DNA from: DASUFE01 sp036274675
Lineage (GTDB): Bacteria > Pseudomonadota > Gammaproteobacteria > HTCC5015
Assembly: GCA_036274675.1 (NCBI GenBank)
Contig: DASUFE010000076.1
Coordinates: 1 to 64,000 of the forward strand
DNA: 64,000 nt
Direction: 5' to 3'
The notes beneath the pieces were generated by a model that searched no databases, was not told the DNA's origin, and saw only the letters and a list, made by a program, of their open reading frames with translations. Below are positions 37,091-45,856 of this stretch, in pieces. Numbering within the stretch: the first letter of the stretch is position 1; every line of letters begins with the position of its first letter. The position numbers and the translations under genes are program-made.

Positions 37091-39466
37091 TTACTCCCTA
37101 AGTGTAGCACCCAGGTTTTGATTTAGCGTCTGCAGAATCCGCCCTATAGCGGACTCAATCTCCGTGTCAGTAAGCGTGCGGGAAATTTCCTGTAAAATCA
37201 AGCCTATCGCGAAACTTTTTCGACCTGAAATCACGCCTTTTCCGGTGTATACATCGAATAATCTCACTTCCGTAAGATAGCTGGGAGCTACGGACAGCAG
37301 GCAGGCTTCAAATTGTGCCCAAGTAACCGATTGGTCAACTACCAGAGCCAAGTCGCGACGGATACTGGGGTAACGCGAAATTGGGTGATAAGACGGCACT
37401 TTTTTACGCAGCAAGAAATCCAGCCTTAATTCAAAAACGCCGATTGTAGTCCCTTCGCCTAAATCTAAAGTCTGCCTAATACGGGGATGAACTTCACCGA
37501 GCCAACCGATGCAATTGTTATCCAGGTAAACAGCCGCAGTCCGTCCGGGATGCAGCGCAGAGTGGATCATGGGTTCAAACCGCACCGGCAAGCCTGTATA
37601 GGCTATCAAACGTTCCACATCTCCTTTAATGTCATAGAAGTCGGCCAACCCGTGCTTTTTATCCCAATGTTCCTGAGACTGTGGTCCATAGCGTAGTCCA
37701 GCAATCAGCATTTCTTCTTTAATTTCAGTGGATTGCAATAAGTATTTGGACCCGATCTCGAATATTTGAAGCTGCTTCTGTTGCCGGTTTAGATTGTATT
37801 TCAAAGCAGTAAGCAGGCTCGGTAAGAGACTGGTCCGCATCTCCGCCATTTCGGCTGAAATTGGATTGGAAAGTACACAGGCTGACCTTAAGGGTTCCAG
37901 CAATGCCTGTAACTTCGGATCTACAAAGCTGTAACAAATAACTTCATGATAGCCTTGCTGGATCAGCATATCGCTCAAGGCTTCAATTGAAACTGCGCTT
38001 TCAGAACTCGCCAGTTTTTTTGGATGATATGCTGGAACCGTTCTCGGAAGACGCTCATACCCATGGATCCGCGCCAGTTCCTCGATCAGATCTACCTCAA
38101 TGTTCAAATCGAACCGAAACGCTGGCGGCGTTACCTTCCAGCCCTCGCTGATCACTTCAATATCGGAACCCAAACCGGTCAAAATTTTCTCGATTAGTTT
38201 ATCTTCTAACCGAGTACCGAGTACCTTTCTTATCCGCTCGCGTCGCAGCAGAATGACTTTTCTCCGAGGTAAAGCGGCTTTTTCTGCTGCCTCAATAATA
38301 GGACCCGGCTTGCCTCCCGCAATTTCCAGGATCAAGGCCGTTGCCCTTTCAATGGCATGCCGCTGCAGATCAGGCGCCACTCCACGCTCAAAGCGGTGGG
38401 ACGAATCGGTATGTAACCCATACCTGCGAGCTTTGCCTTGAATTGCAGTCGGGGCAAAAAAGGCGCTTTCCAGAAATATCCGCCGGCTGTTCTCGTTCAC
38501 GGCGGACCCACTACCACCCATAATGCCTGCTAAAGCACAGACGCCGTTGCTGTCGGCAATCACCAGAGTTTCAGCATCCAGGATGGCTTCGTTGCCGTCA
38601 AGCAAACGTATTTGTTCGCCCGGATTGGCGCGGCGAACAACTATTCCGCCACTGAGTGCATCAAGGTTAAAGGCATGCATGGGCTGACCCATTTCAAGCA
38701 TGACATAGTTGGTTATATCCACTACCGGATGGATAGTGCGAATACCGCCACGTCGCAATTTTTCCACTAACCAGAGAGGTGATCTGGCACTGGTGTTGAT
38801 TCCCTCGACCACACGCCCAATGTAGCGTGGGCAATCTTGGGGAGCCTTTATTGCAATGGGAAATTCCGATTTAATCGCAACTGCGACAGAAGCAGGCCAA
38901 CGTTCCTGCCAGGAGCTTCCCGTCGCCAAAGCCAATTCCCGGGCAATGCCCTTGACGCTCAGGCAATCCCCCCTGTTAGGTGTCAAATCCACTTCGATAA
39001 GCTTATCATCCAGCTTCAGATACTCACGAATATCATTCCCAACCGGCGCATCTTGCGGCAGCTCCATCAATCCCTCGGCCTTTTCTACCAGGCCCAACTC
39101 GGCTTCAGAGCACAACATGCCGAAAGATTCCACGCCACGCAATTTACTCTGCTTGATTTCAATGCCGTTAGGGAGATTAGCTCCGACCAGAGCAAGCGGC
39201 ACCTTCATGCCTTCGTACACATTGGGCGCTCCGGAAACGATCTGCAACTCTGATTTGCCATTGCTCACACGACAAATCCGTAGACGATCCGCATCGGGAT
39301 GGGCTTGCACGGCTTTAATCTGGGCAATAACTACTCCGCTGAAAGGCGGCGCAACCGGCTCTACCGAACCGACCTCGAGACCGAGAGAATTGAGAGTACG
39401 GACGATGTCCTCTACGCCGATCGGCGGATTACACCATTCACGCAGCCATTGCTCACTGAGTTTCAT
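37091..39466 (-). CDS. pheT: Phenylalanyl-tRNA synthetase beta subunit
   Basis: 791 residues, full length. It has the N-terminal tRNA-binding EMAP-like domain (VVIAQIKAVQAHPDADRLRI), the B3/B4 editing region (DLTPNRGDCLSVKGIARELA), B5, the pseudo-catalytic core, and the C-terminal FDX-ACB domain starting near YHPISRYPSIRRDLALVVD. It pairs with PheS, encoded 23 bases upstream. Confidence 0.98.
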   Translation of the reverse strand: MKLSEQWLREWCNPPIGVEDIVRTLNSLGLEVGSVEPVAPPFSGVVIAQIKAVQAHPDADRLRICRVSNGKSELQIVSGAPNVYEGMKVPLALVGANLPNGIEIKQSKLRGVESFGMLCSEAELGLVEKAEGLMELPQDAPVGNDIREYLKLDDKLIEVDLTPNRGDCLSVKGIARELALATGSSWQERWPASVAVAIKSEFPIAIKAPQDCPRYIGRVVEGINTSARSPLWLVEKLRRGGIRTIHPVVDITNYVMLEMGQPMHAFNLDALSGGIVVRRANPGEQIRLLDGNEAILDAETLVIADSNGVCALAGIMGGSGSAVNENSRRIFLESAFFAPTAIQGKARRYGLHTDSSHRFERGVAPDLQRHAIERATALILEIAGGKPGPIIEAAEKAALPRRKVILLRRERIRKVLGTRLEDKLIEKILTGLGSDIEVISEGWKVTPPAFRFDLNIEVDLIEELARIHGYERLPRTVPAYHPKKLASSESAVSIEALSDMLIQQGYHEVICYSFVDPKLQALLEPLRSACVLSNPISAEMAEMRTSLLPSLLTALKYNLNRQQKQLQIFEIGSKYLLQSTEIKEEMLIAGLRYGPQSQEHWDKKHGLADFYDIKGDVERLIAYTGLPVRFEPMIHSALHPGRTAAVYLDNNCIGWLGEVHPRIRQTLDLGEGTTIGVFELRLDFLLRKKVPSYHPISRYPSIRRDLALVVDQSVTWAQFEACLLSVAPSYLTEVRLFDVYTGKGVISGRKSFAIGLILQEISRTLTDTEIESAIGRILQTLNQNLGATLRE

Positions 39467-39489
39467 ATTCCACTCTTTTTTCTCTACTG

Positions 39490-40524
39490 CTACGCGAATT
39501 GCTTGAGGAACCTGAGATCATTTTCGAAAAACAAACGCAGGTCGTTGACGCCATAACGCAACATCGCCAGGCGCTCCACCCCCATCCCGAAGGCATAACC
39601 CGTATACTGTTCGCTATCGATACCGACATGACGAAATACTTCAGGGTGGACCATCCCACTGCCCAGAACTTCCAGCCATCCGCTCTGTTTGCAGACACGG
39701 CAGCCCTTACCCAGGCAGAGCACGCACTGGATGTCCACTTCCGCGGACGGCTCGGTGAACGGGAAATAGGAGGGCCGATAACGGGTCTTTAAATCATCTC
39801 TTTCAAAAAACGCCTTCAGAAAAATATCCAGCGTGCCCATCAGGTCGGCAAAACTTACCTCATGGTCAACCAGCAGACCCTCGACCTGGTGGAACATGGG
39901 GCTGTGGGTCAAATCCGAATCACAACGATAAACGCGGCCCGGGGCAATTATCCGCAAAGGCGGCTTCGACCGCCGCAGCGCGCGGATTTGCACGGGCGAA
40001 GTATGGGTTCTCAAAAGTAAACCGTTCGGAAAATAGAAAGTGTCATGCATTGCCCGCGCGGGATGATGCTGCGGGATATTCAGAGCCTCGAAATTATGAT
40101 ATTCATCCTCGGCCTCCGGCCCCTGTTCCACAGTGAAACCCAACTGTTCCAGCAGCTTTACGATCCGCTTGAGAGTGCGCGATATCGGATGTGATGCACC
40201 TACCGCAGATGCGGCCCGCCCCGGCAGGGTGATATCGAGGGATTCGTTGACAAGTTTGCTGTCGGTCGCCGCGCTTTCCAGTTGCGCCTTGCGTTCACCG
40301 AGCAGTGTCTGTAGTGCCTGTTTGGCCCGGTTGATATCCTGGCCCGAATCACGACGCTGTTCTGCCGGCAGATCGCCTAATTGCTTCAGTTGCTCGGTAA
40401 TAAGGCCTTTTTTCCCAAGGTAACGCACCCGAACGGCATCAAGCTCGGCCAGGCTGGCGACACTACGCACCTCCTGTTCGGCCTGTTGCAGCATGGAGTC
40501 GATTTGCTTCAGCTTCTCACCCAT
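39490..40524 (-). CDS. pheS: Phenylalanyl-tRNA synthetase alpha subunit
   Basis: 344 residues with an N-terminal coiled coil and the class II core: motif 2 APGRVYRCDSDLTHSPMFHQ and motif 3 GMGVERLAMLRYGVNDLR. Residues for Phe recognition are in QVEGLLVD. It is preceded by a hairpin with a T run (40572-40601), so pheST transcription may be set by readthrough or attenuation after rplT. Confidence 0.98.
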   Translation of the reverse strand: MGEKLKQIDSMLQQAEQEVRSVASLAELDAVRVRYLGKKGLITEQLKQLGDLPAEQRRDSGQDINRAKQALQTLLGERKAQLESAATDSKLVNESLDITLPGRAASAVGASHPISRTLKRIVKLLEQLGFTVEQGPEAEDEYHNFEALNIPQHHPARAMHDTFYFPNGLLLRTHTSPVQIRALRRSKPPLRIIAPGRVYRCDSDLTHSPMFHQVEGLLVDHEVSFADLMGTLDIFLKAFFERDDLKTRYRPSYFPFTEPSAEVDIQCVLCLGKGCRVCKQSGWLEVLGSGMVHPEVFRHVGIDSEQYTGYAFGMGVERLAMLRYGVNDLRLFFENDLRFLKQFA

Positions 40525-40571
40525 TATCCGTTCTTATATTGGAGTTCTTATATCGGGTACAGAATATAAAC

Positions 40572-40601
40572 AAAAAGGGGAAGCCCAAAGGTCCTCCCCT
40601 T
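40572..40601 (-). terminator. Terminator or attenuator between rplT and pheS
   Basis: On the minus strand, arms AAGGGGA/TCCCCTT enclose a region that itself can pair (GGACC/GGGC), followed by TTTTTG. It lies 26 bases after rplT and about 48 bases before pheS. In enteric bacteria a pheM leader peptide controls an attenuator here; no Phe-rich leader peptide is seen in this gap, so it may be a partial terminator only. Confidence 0.75.
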
Positions 40602-40627
40602 CGATCCTGGAACCCGCGAAACAGTGA

Positions 40628-40984
40628 TTAAGCCAGGGAGGCTTTTGCCTGTTCCGCGAGCTGGGTAAACGCACCCTTGTCGAATATAGCCATATCTGCC
40701 AGGACCTTGCGGTCAATTTCGATATTGGCTCGTTTCAATCCATTCATCAAACGGCTGTACGATAAGCCGTTTTCACGAGCACCCGCATTGATGCGCACAA
40801 TCCATAGCGCGCGGAACTGACGTTTACGCTGGCGCCTGTCCCGGTACGCATATTGCCCAGCCTTGGTGACAGCCTGTTTAGCGGTACGCAGGACACGACT
40901 GCGGGCGCCTCGATAACCCTTGGCCTTACTCAGAATTTTTTTGTGACGCGCACGGGCGGTAACACCACGTTTGATTCTTGGCAT
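40628..40984 (-). CDS. rplT: 50S ribosomal protein L20
   Basis: 118 residues, typical of L20: MPRIKRGVTARARHKKIL, KGYRGARSRVLRTAKQAV, RRQRKRQFRALWIVRINA. It is an early 50S assembly protein and in E. coli a translational repressor of its own operon. It starts 13 bases after rpmI. Confidence 0.99.
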   Translation of the reverse strand: MPRIKRGVTARARHKKILSKAKGYRGARSRVLRTAKQAVTKAGQYAYRDRRQRKRQFRALWIVRINAGARENGLSYSRLMNGLKRANIEIDRKVLADMAIFDKGAFTQLAEQAKASLA

Positions 40985-40997
40985 TTCTCAGTCCCCC

Positions 40998-41195
40998 TTA
41001 GGCGTGCGGCAACAGTTGTTTGAAACGACCCACATCCGTCTCATGCACGGATGCGGCAGCGCGCAGATGGCGTTTCCGCTTGCTGCTTTTCTTGGTCAGG
41101 ATATGACGCTTGTGGGACTGGCCCCGCTTGACGCGCCCGGATGCGGATACCCGGAAGCGTTTGGCCGCTCCGCGGTTGGTTTTCAGCTTGGGCAT
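40998..41195 (-). CDS. rpmI: 50S ribosomal protein L35
   Basis: 65 residues, basic, with the L35 signature KLKTNRGAAKRFRVSASG and GQSHKRHILTKKSSKRKRHL. It follows infC after 129 bases; in E. coli this stretch carries the L20-controlled pseudoknot, which I did not try to fold here. Confidence 0.98.
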   Translation of the reverse strand: MPKLKTNRGAAKRFRVSASGRVKRGQSHKRHILTKKSSKRKRHLRAAASVHETDVGRFKQLLPHA

Positions 41196-41324
41196 TTTTC
41201 TCTCCTATATAGATTGTTACAAAAGACCCCGCAGGCAATGCCCTGCCCGCTGGAGTCGCATTTTTAACGCGCCTTGAGGCTGCGCGTATAGTATCCCGGA
41301 TGCATAATCCGGAACCGATTAAAA

Positions 41325-41840
41325 TCAGCCGCGCTTTGGCGATAACACCATCACCATCTGCCGGCCTTCCATCTGCGGAAATTGCTCGACCACTCCCACT
41401 TCCGCAAGATCCTTCTCGATCCGTTTCAGGAATTCCACCCCCAGCTCCTGGTGCGTGATTTCCCGGCCACGGAAGCGCATGGTGACTTTCGCCTTATCGC
41501 CGTCCTGCAGGAAGCGGATCAGATTCCTGAGTTTTACCTGATAATCGCCTTCCTCGGTAACGGGCCTGAACTTTACTTCCTTGACGTGAATCTGCTTCTG
41601 CCGTCTCTTCGCCTGATGCGCCTTCTTGCTCTGCTCAAACTTGAACTTGCCGTAATCCATGATCCGGCAAACAGGCGGTTTCGCGGTCGGCACAATTTCC
41701 ACCAAATCGAGTTCCGCCGCCGCCGCCCTGTTCAAAGCATCCTGCAGGCTGACCACGCCGACCTGCTCTCCGTTCTGGCCGATCAAGCGGACTTCATTAA
41801 CCGAAATCTGCTCGTTCAGGCGATTTTGCTTTTTATCAAT
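41325..41840 (-). CDS. infC: Translation initiation factor IF-3 (AUU start)
   Basis: 171 residues from an ATT codon at 41838-41840, eight bases after a strong GGAGGA site. The N-terminal sequence (DKKQNRLNEQISVNEVRLIG) is conserved IF-3 sequence, so a shorter TTG start at 41786 would cut into the N-domain. The C-domain (YGKFKFEQSKKAHQAKRRQ, FRPVTEEGDYQVKLRNLIRF, GRQMVMVLSPK) is complete. AUU starts let IF-3 repress its own translation. It lies 39 bases after thrS. Confidence 0.96.
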   Translation of the reverse strand: MDKKQNRLNEQISVNEVRLIGQNGEQVGVVSLQDALNRAAAAELDLVEIVPTAKPPVCRIMDYGKFKFEQSKKAHQAKRRQKQIHVKEVKFRPVTEEGDYQVKLRNLIRFLQDGDKAKVTMRFRGREITHQELGVEFLKRIEKDLAEVGVVEQFPQMEGRQMVMVLSPKRG

Positions 41841-41879
41841 AAGGCGATTCCTCCAAATACTGGTTCAATTCCAGGCTCT

Positions 41880-43790
41880 TCAACGACCGCGACGCGCAAT
41901 CTCGTCGAGCAACCGGATAGCAAGCTGCTCCAGCGGCATGCTGCCCAGATCCTCGCCTTCGCGTGTTCTTACGGCTATGGAACCCGACTCGAGTTCGCGG
42001 TCCCCTGCGACCAACAGATAGGGAACCCGCTGTAACGTGTGCTCGCGGATTTTAAAGCCGATCTTCTCGTTTCTCAAGTCCGATATGGCCCGGAGTCCCT
42101 GTTTTTTAAGGTATTTTTCAACCTCGTGTATATACCCAGCCTGTTTATCGGTGATATTCATGACCACCGCCTGCACAGGCGCCAGCCAAAGCGGGAATTT
42201 GCCGGCATATTCCTCGATCAGGATGCCAATAAAGCGCTCCAGCGAACCTAATATGGCGCGGTGAATCATTACCGGAACCTGCCGGCTGCCATCCTCGGCC
42301 ACATATTCCGCCCCGAGGCGCCCGGGCATAGAGAAATCCAGCTGGACGGTACCGCATTGCCAGACCCGTCCCAGGCAATCCTGCAAAGAAAACTCGATTT
42401 TAGGGCCATAAAACGCGCCTTCTCCCGGCTGCAACCGATATTCCAGCCCCTTTTCCTTAAGACAGGCTTCCAAGGCAGCCTCGGCCTTATCCCAAAGGCT
42501 GTCGTCCCCTACCCGCTGGGCGGGGCGGGTCGATAAAGCCAGCCTGACGTCCTTGAAACCGAAATCCTTGTAGGCAACAAATACCAGATCGATAAAAGCC
42601 GAAACCTCCGCCTGTATCTGCTCTTCGGTACAGAAAATATGGGCGTCATCCTGCACAAAATTACGGATGCGCATGATCCCATGCAGGGTGCCGGAAGGTT
42701 CATTACGATGGCAGGAACCGAATTCGGCCAGCCGCAACGGCAAGTCCCGATAGCTCTTCAAGCCCTGGTTGTACACCTGGATATGGCAGGGGCAGTTCAT
42801 GGGCTTGATTGCGTAGTCCCGGTTCTCGGTCTGGGTGGTAAACATGCCCTCGCGGAATTTCTCCCAATGGCCCGACCTTTCCCAAAGGCTGCGGTCAACG
42901 ATCTGGGGTGTATGGATTTCCTGGTAGCCATGCTCGCGAATCAGCCGGCGGATGTAGTCCTGGATCTGCAAGTACAGTGTCCAGCCCTTGTCGTGCCAGA
43001 AAATCATGCCTGGCGCTTCGTCCTGGACATGAAACAAATCCAGGGCCCGGCCGATCTTGCGATGATCGCGTTTTTCAGCCTCTTCCAGCCGATGCAGATA
43101 CGCTTTCAGCTGTTTCTGATCCGGCCAGGCAGTGCCGTAAATGCGCTGCAGCATTTCATTCTTCGAATCGCCCCGCCAATAAGCGCCGGCGACCTTGGTC
43201 AGCTTGAAGGCCTGCAGATGCCCGGTGCTGGGCACGTGGGGTCCCCGGCACAAATCGATAAAATCGCCTTGCCGGTACAGCGAAATATCCTCATTCGCCG
43301 GAATATCGGCGATAATCTTCGCCTTGTATTCTTCACCCATCCCACGGAAAAAACGGACTGCGTCATCGCGCGGCATCAATCGCCGCTCCACCTTGAAGTC
43401 AGCCTTGGCCAGCTCCATCATTTTGGCCTCAATCTTTTCCAGATCCTCGGGCGCGAAACTACGCTTGAAGGCAAAATCATAATAAAAGCCGTCTTCAATT
43501 ACCGGGCCGATAGTGACCTGAGCCTCGGGAAACAGTTGCTTTACCGCCTGAGCGAGTAGATGCGCGGTCGAATGGCGGATCACATCCAGACCCTGTTCCT
43601 GCTTACCGGTCACAATGCTGACCTTAGCGTCCTCTTCCACTTTATAAGAGGTATCGACCAGCTTGCCGTTGACTTCGCCGGCCAAGGCCGCCTTGGCGAG
43701 ACCGGGGCCAATGTCGGCCGCAATTTCATGAATGCTAAGAGATTGGGGATAAGAACGTTGGGAACCGTCAGGCAGGGTAATAACAGGCAT
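41880..43790 (-). CDS. thrS: Threonyl-tRNA synthetase
   Basis: 636 residues from the ATG at 43790 (MPVITLPDGS), which has a GAGGAA site. It has the TGS domain, the editing domain with HSTAHLLAQAVKQLF and CRGPHVPSTGHLQAFKL, the class II core (zinc ligands in KPMNCPCHIQVY and later His residues; HRNEPSGTLHGIMRIRNF), and the anticodon domain. It leads the translation-gene operon running to ihfA and merR. Confidence 0.98.
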   Translation of the reverse strand: MPVITLPDGSQRSYPQSLSIHEIAADIGPGLAKAALAGEVNGKLVDTSYKVEEDAKVSIVTGKQEQGLDVIRHSTAHLLAQAVKQLFPEAQVTIGPVIEDGFYYDFAFKRSFAPEDLEKIEAKMMELAKADFKVERRLMPRDDAVRFFRGMGEEYKAKIIADIPANEDISLYRQGDFIDLCRGPHVPSTGHLQAFKLTKVAGAYWRGDSKNEMLQRIYGTAWPDQKQLKAYLHRLEEAEKRDHRKIGRALDLFHVQDEAPGMIFWHDKGWTLYLQIQDYIRRLIREHGYQEIHTPQIVDRSLWERSGHWEKFREGMFTTQTENRDYAIKPMNCPCHIQVYNQGLKSYRDLPLRLAEFGSCHRNEPSGTLHGIMRIRNFVQDDAHIFCTEEQIQAEVSAFIDLVFVAYKDFGFKDVRLALSTRPAQRVGDDSLWDKAEAALEACLKEKGLEYRLQPGEGAFYGPKIEFSLQDCLGRVWQCGTVQLDFSMPGRLGAEYVAEDGSRQVPVMIHRAILGSLERFIGILIEEYAGKFPLWLAPVQAVVMNITDKQAGYIHEVEKYLKKQGLRAISDLRNEKIGFKIREHTLQRVPYLLVAGDRELESGSIAVRTREGEDLGSMPLEQLAIRLLDEIARRGR

Positions 43791-44093
43791 TGCTTTCCTC
43801 CAGTGGTGACCACTACCAAAGGCCACGTGGGTTACTCAAAGTACGGGCTCAAACGAGCCGGCAATTATAAAACGATAACTTTAAATAGCAAGCATCGATG
43901 TTCGGCGGTAAGTCGTGACTCGTATTTATTCGGAAGGCAATCGTCCCCATATTCCCGTGCGCTTAATTTGCTTATTCTTTGAATTCAGGTGGAAGAAGGA
44001 TCCGGACGCCCTCTCCTTCCCATCTTCGTTACCCCCAGATTATCTGCCCATTTAATGACATAAAAGGGCTCACGAATCGCCGCCGATTGCTTA
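43791..44093. other. Divergent intergenic region thrS / histidine kinase
   Basis: This 303-bp gap must hold the promoters for thrS on the minus strand and the kinase gene on the plus strand. Apart from the thrS ribosome binding site I see no hairpin, repeat, small gene or recognisable thrS operator in it. Confidence 0.6.
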
Positions 44094-45206
44094 ATGACCG
44101 ATACAGACTTACTGCTCCGCCTGGTACCCGAACAACATAAGGAACATACCTTGATCCTGCTGGATAAAAAGGGAGCGATCGTGGCCTGGCTAATGGGAGC
44201 AGAAAAAATGTTCGGCTATACAAAAGAGACGGTACTAGGCCAAAATTTCGAACTTCTGTTCACGCCCGAAGATCGAGCACGTCGGATCCCTCAAGGCGAG
44301 CTTGAGGTCGGCTCTAAGTATGGCCGCCAGGAAGACGATCGCTGGCTGGTGCGTCGCGATGGTATGCGCATCTGGGTCAGCGGCGTACTGACCTGCCTGC
44401 GCGACAGTGCGGGAAAAGTCGCGGGCTTCAGCAAACTTCTGCGCGACCGTACCGATCTTAAGGAACATATGGATTTGTTGCGCAATAAAACACGCGCGCT
44501 GGAAGCCGAAAACCAGCAAAAAACCATCATGATGGGAACGCTGGCACATGAATTACGCAATCCACTGGGCGCCCTCGCCAATGCCACGCAACTGATCGAA
44601 ATAACCTACCCTCAGGACAGCAAGCTCGCGCCGACCATGCAGCTGATCAAGCGCCAGGTTCGGTATCTCAGTACCCTGATCGAGGATCTGCTGGAAAGCG
44701 TGCGTCTGCAGACCGGCAAGGTGGCACTGCAGACCGAGAGAACCGATCTGTACGCACTATTGGCCAGTGCGATCGAAAACGTCGGCGCGGCGTTGCGCGA
44801 GAAACATCAAAGAGTTGAATTGATACTGCCGGAGCCCCCGATTCTACTGAATATTGACGCCACGCGTTTGAAGCAGGTTTTCAGCAACCTTCTCTCCAAC
44901 GCCTCAAAATTTTCCGGGGATGGGACCACCATTTGGGTCAAGGCCATAACGGAGAACGACGAAGTCTCGGTGCGCGTGGAAGACCAGGGACGCGGTATAC
45001 CGCCCGATCTGCTGCCGCGCCTGTTCGAGTTATTCACCCAGGGCGAGACCAATAGTCAACAGAGTTCGGGGCTGGGTCTCGGCCTATCCATCGTCAAACA
45101 ATACGTTGAGCTGCACGGCGGGAGCGTGCAAGCACGCAGCGAGGGTGTGGGACGCGGCAGTGAATTTATCGTGCGCCTGCCCTTTCAAAAAGAGGAGCTG
45201 GGATGA
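44094..45206 (+). CDS. PAS-domain sensor histidine kinase (orphan)
   Basis: 370 residues. A PAS domain (about 15-122; GAIVAWLMGAEKMFGYTKET and VRRDGMRIWVSGVLTCLRDS) is followed by HisKA with His152 (GTLAHELRNPLG) and HATPase with ANLLSNASKFS-like NLLSNASKFSGDG, VEDQGRGIPPDLLPRLFELF and GLGLGLSIVKQYVELHGGS. It has no membrane helix, so it senses a cytoplasmic signal. No response regulator is adjacent. The stop overlaps the ATGA of a possible downstream start at 45203. Confidence 0.93.
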   Translation: MTDTDLLLRLVPEQHKEHTLILLDKKGAIVAWLMGAEKMFGYTKETVLGQNFELLFTPEDRARRIPQGELEVGSKYGRQEDDRWLVRRDGMRIWVSGVLTCLRDSAGKVAGFSKLLRDRTDLKEHMDLLRNKTRALEAENQQKTIMMGTLAHELRNPLGALANATQLIEITYPQDSKLAPTMQLIKRQVRYLSTLIEDLLESVRLQTGKVALQTERTDLYALLASAIENVGAALREKHQRVELILPEPPILLNIDATRLKQVFSNLLSNASKFSGDGTTIWVKAITENDEVSVRVEDQGRGIPPDLLPRLFELFTQGETNSQQSSGLGLGLSIVKQYVELHGGSVQARSEGVGRGSEFIVRLPFQKEELG

Positions 45207-45247
45207 ACTGGCTCCATTTACCGCCAAACAGGAACGGAGGACTGAAC

Positions 45248-45799
45248 ATGACTTCTTTTATCACACGAGCACTGGTTTCAGGCACCACGGCGGCGGCCAT
45301 GGCGTCGATTGTCGCCGCCATCGCGGGACGACGTAACGCAGGCTCCTATGCTGCGCCCATTAATGCCACCAGCCACATAGTATGGGGCGATGAAGCTGGG
45401 CGCCAGGACTCGCCCTCGTTCAAGTACACGGCTACCGGTGCGCTACTGAACTATGGAGGCTCGATCTTCTGGGCATCACTTTACGAGGGACTGGTAGGCA
45501 AATATCCCGCACCCGGCAAGGCACTTGCGCGAAGCGCGCTGATCACCACAGCGGCTTACATCACGGATTATCGTATCGTTTCGCGACGCTTCACGCCCGG
45601 GTTTGAGAGGCGCCTGCGCGGCAAATTTCTGGCCTTGATTTACGGGGCATTCGGAGTGGGCCTGTGCATCCGCCACTTGCTGCCCCCCTCATCCACACTG
45701 AAAGCCAAAACATCGAAACTTAAGGCCAGGACTACCCAGGCCACCCGCAGGATACGCACCACTCTGTCAGCCCGTAAAAACCAGCCGACCTTGCACTAG
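45248..45799 (+). CDS. Small membrane protein of unknown function
   Basis: 183 residues from the ATG at 45248, which has GGAGG at good spacing. An earlier in-frame ATG at 45203 overlaps the kinase stop and also has a GAGGAG site, so a form 15 residues longer is possible. Two or three hydrophobic segments (SGTTAAAMASIVAAIAG, GALLNYGGSIFWASLYEGLV, LALIYGAFGVGLCIRHLL) suggest membrane insertion. The C-terminus is Lys/Thr-rich. No family is recognised. It is probably cotranscribed with the kinase. Confidence 0.65.
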   Translation: MTSFITRALVSGTTAAAMASIVAAIAGRRNAGSYAAPINATSHIVWGDEAGRQDSPSFKYTATGALLNYGGSIFWASLYEGLVGKYPAPGKALARSALITTAAYITDYRIVSRRFTPGFERRLRGKFLALIYGAFGVGLCIRHLLPPSSTLKAKTSKLKARTTQATRRIRTTLSARKNQPTLH

Positions 45800-45811
45800 T
45801 TTTGGCAACAT

Positions 45812-45846
45812 CGCAGACTCCGCAGAACTGTTCTGCGGAATCTGCG
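45812..45846. terminator. Hairpin between convergent genes
   Basis: A 16-position stem with a single C-A mismatch (CGCAGA and TCCGCAGAA on the left) and the loop CTG fills the gap between the convergent small membrane protein and GH9 genes. It lacks a T run, so it may work as a bidirectional block or through Rho. Confidence 0.65.
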
Positions 45847-45856
45847 AAAGATACGA

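Noticed and set aside
42639..43559. 306-codon plus-strand frame
   Set aside because: It is antisense to thrS, whose motifs are intact through the same bases.
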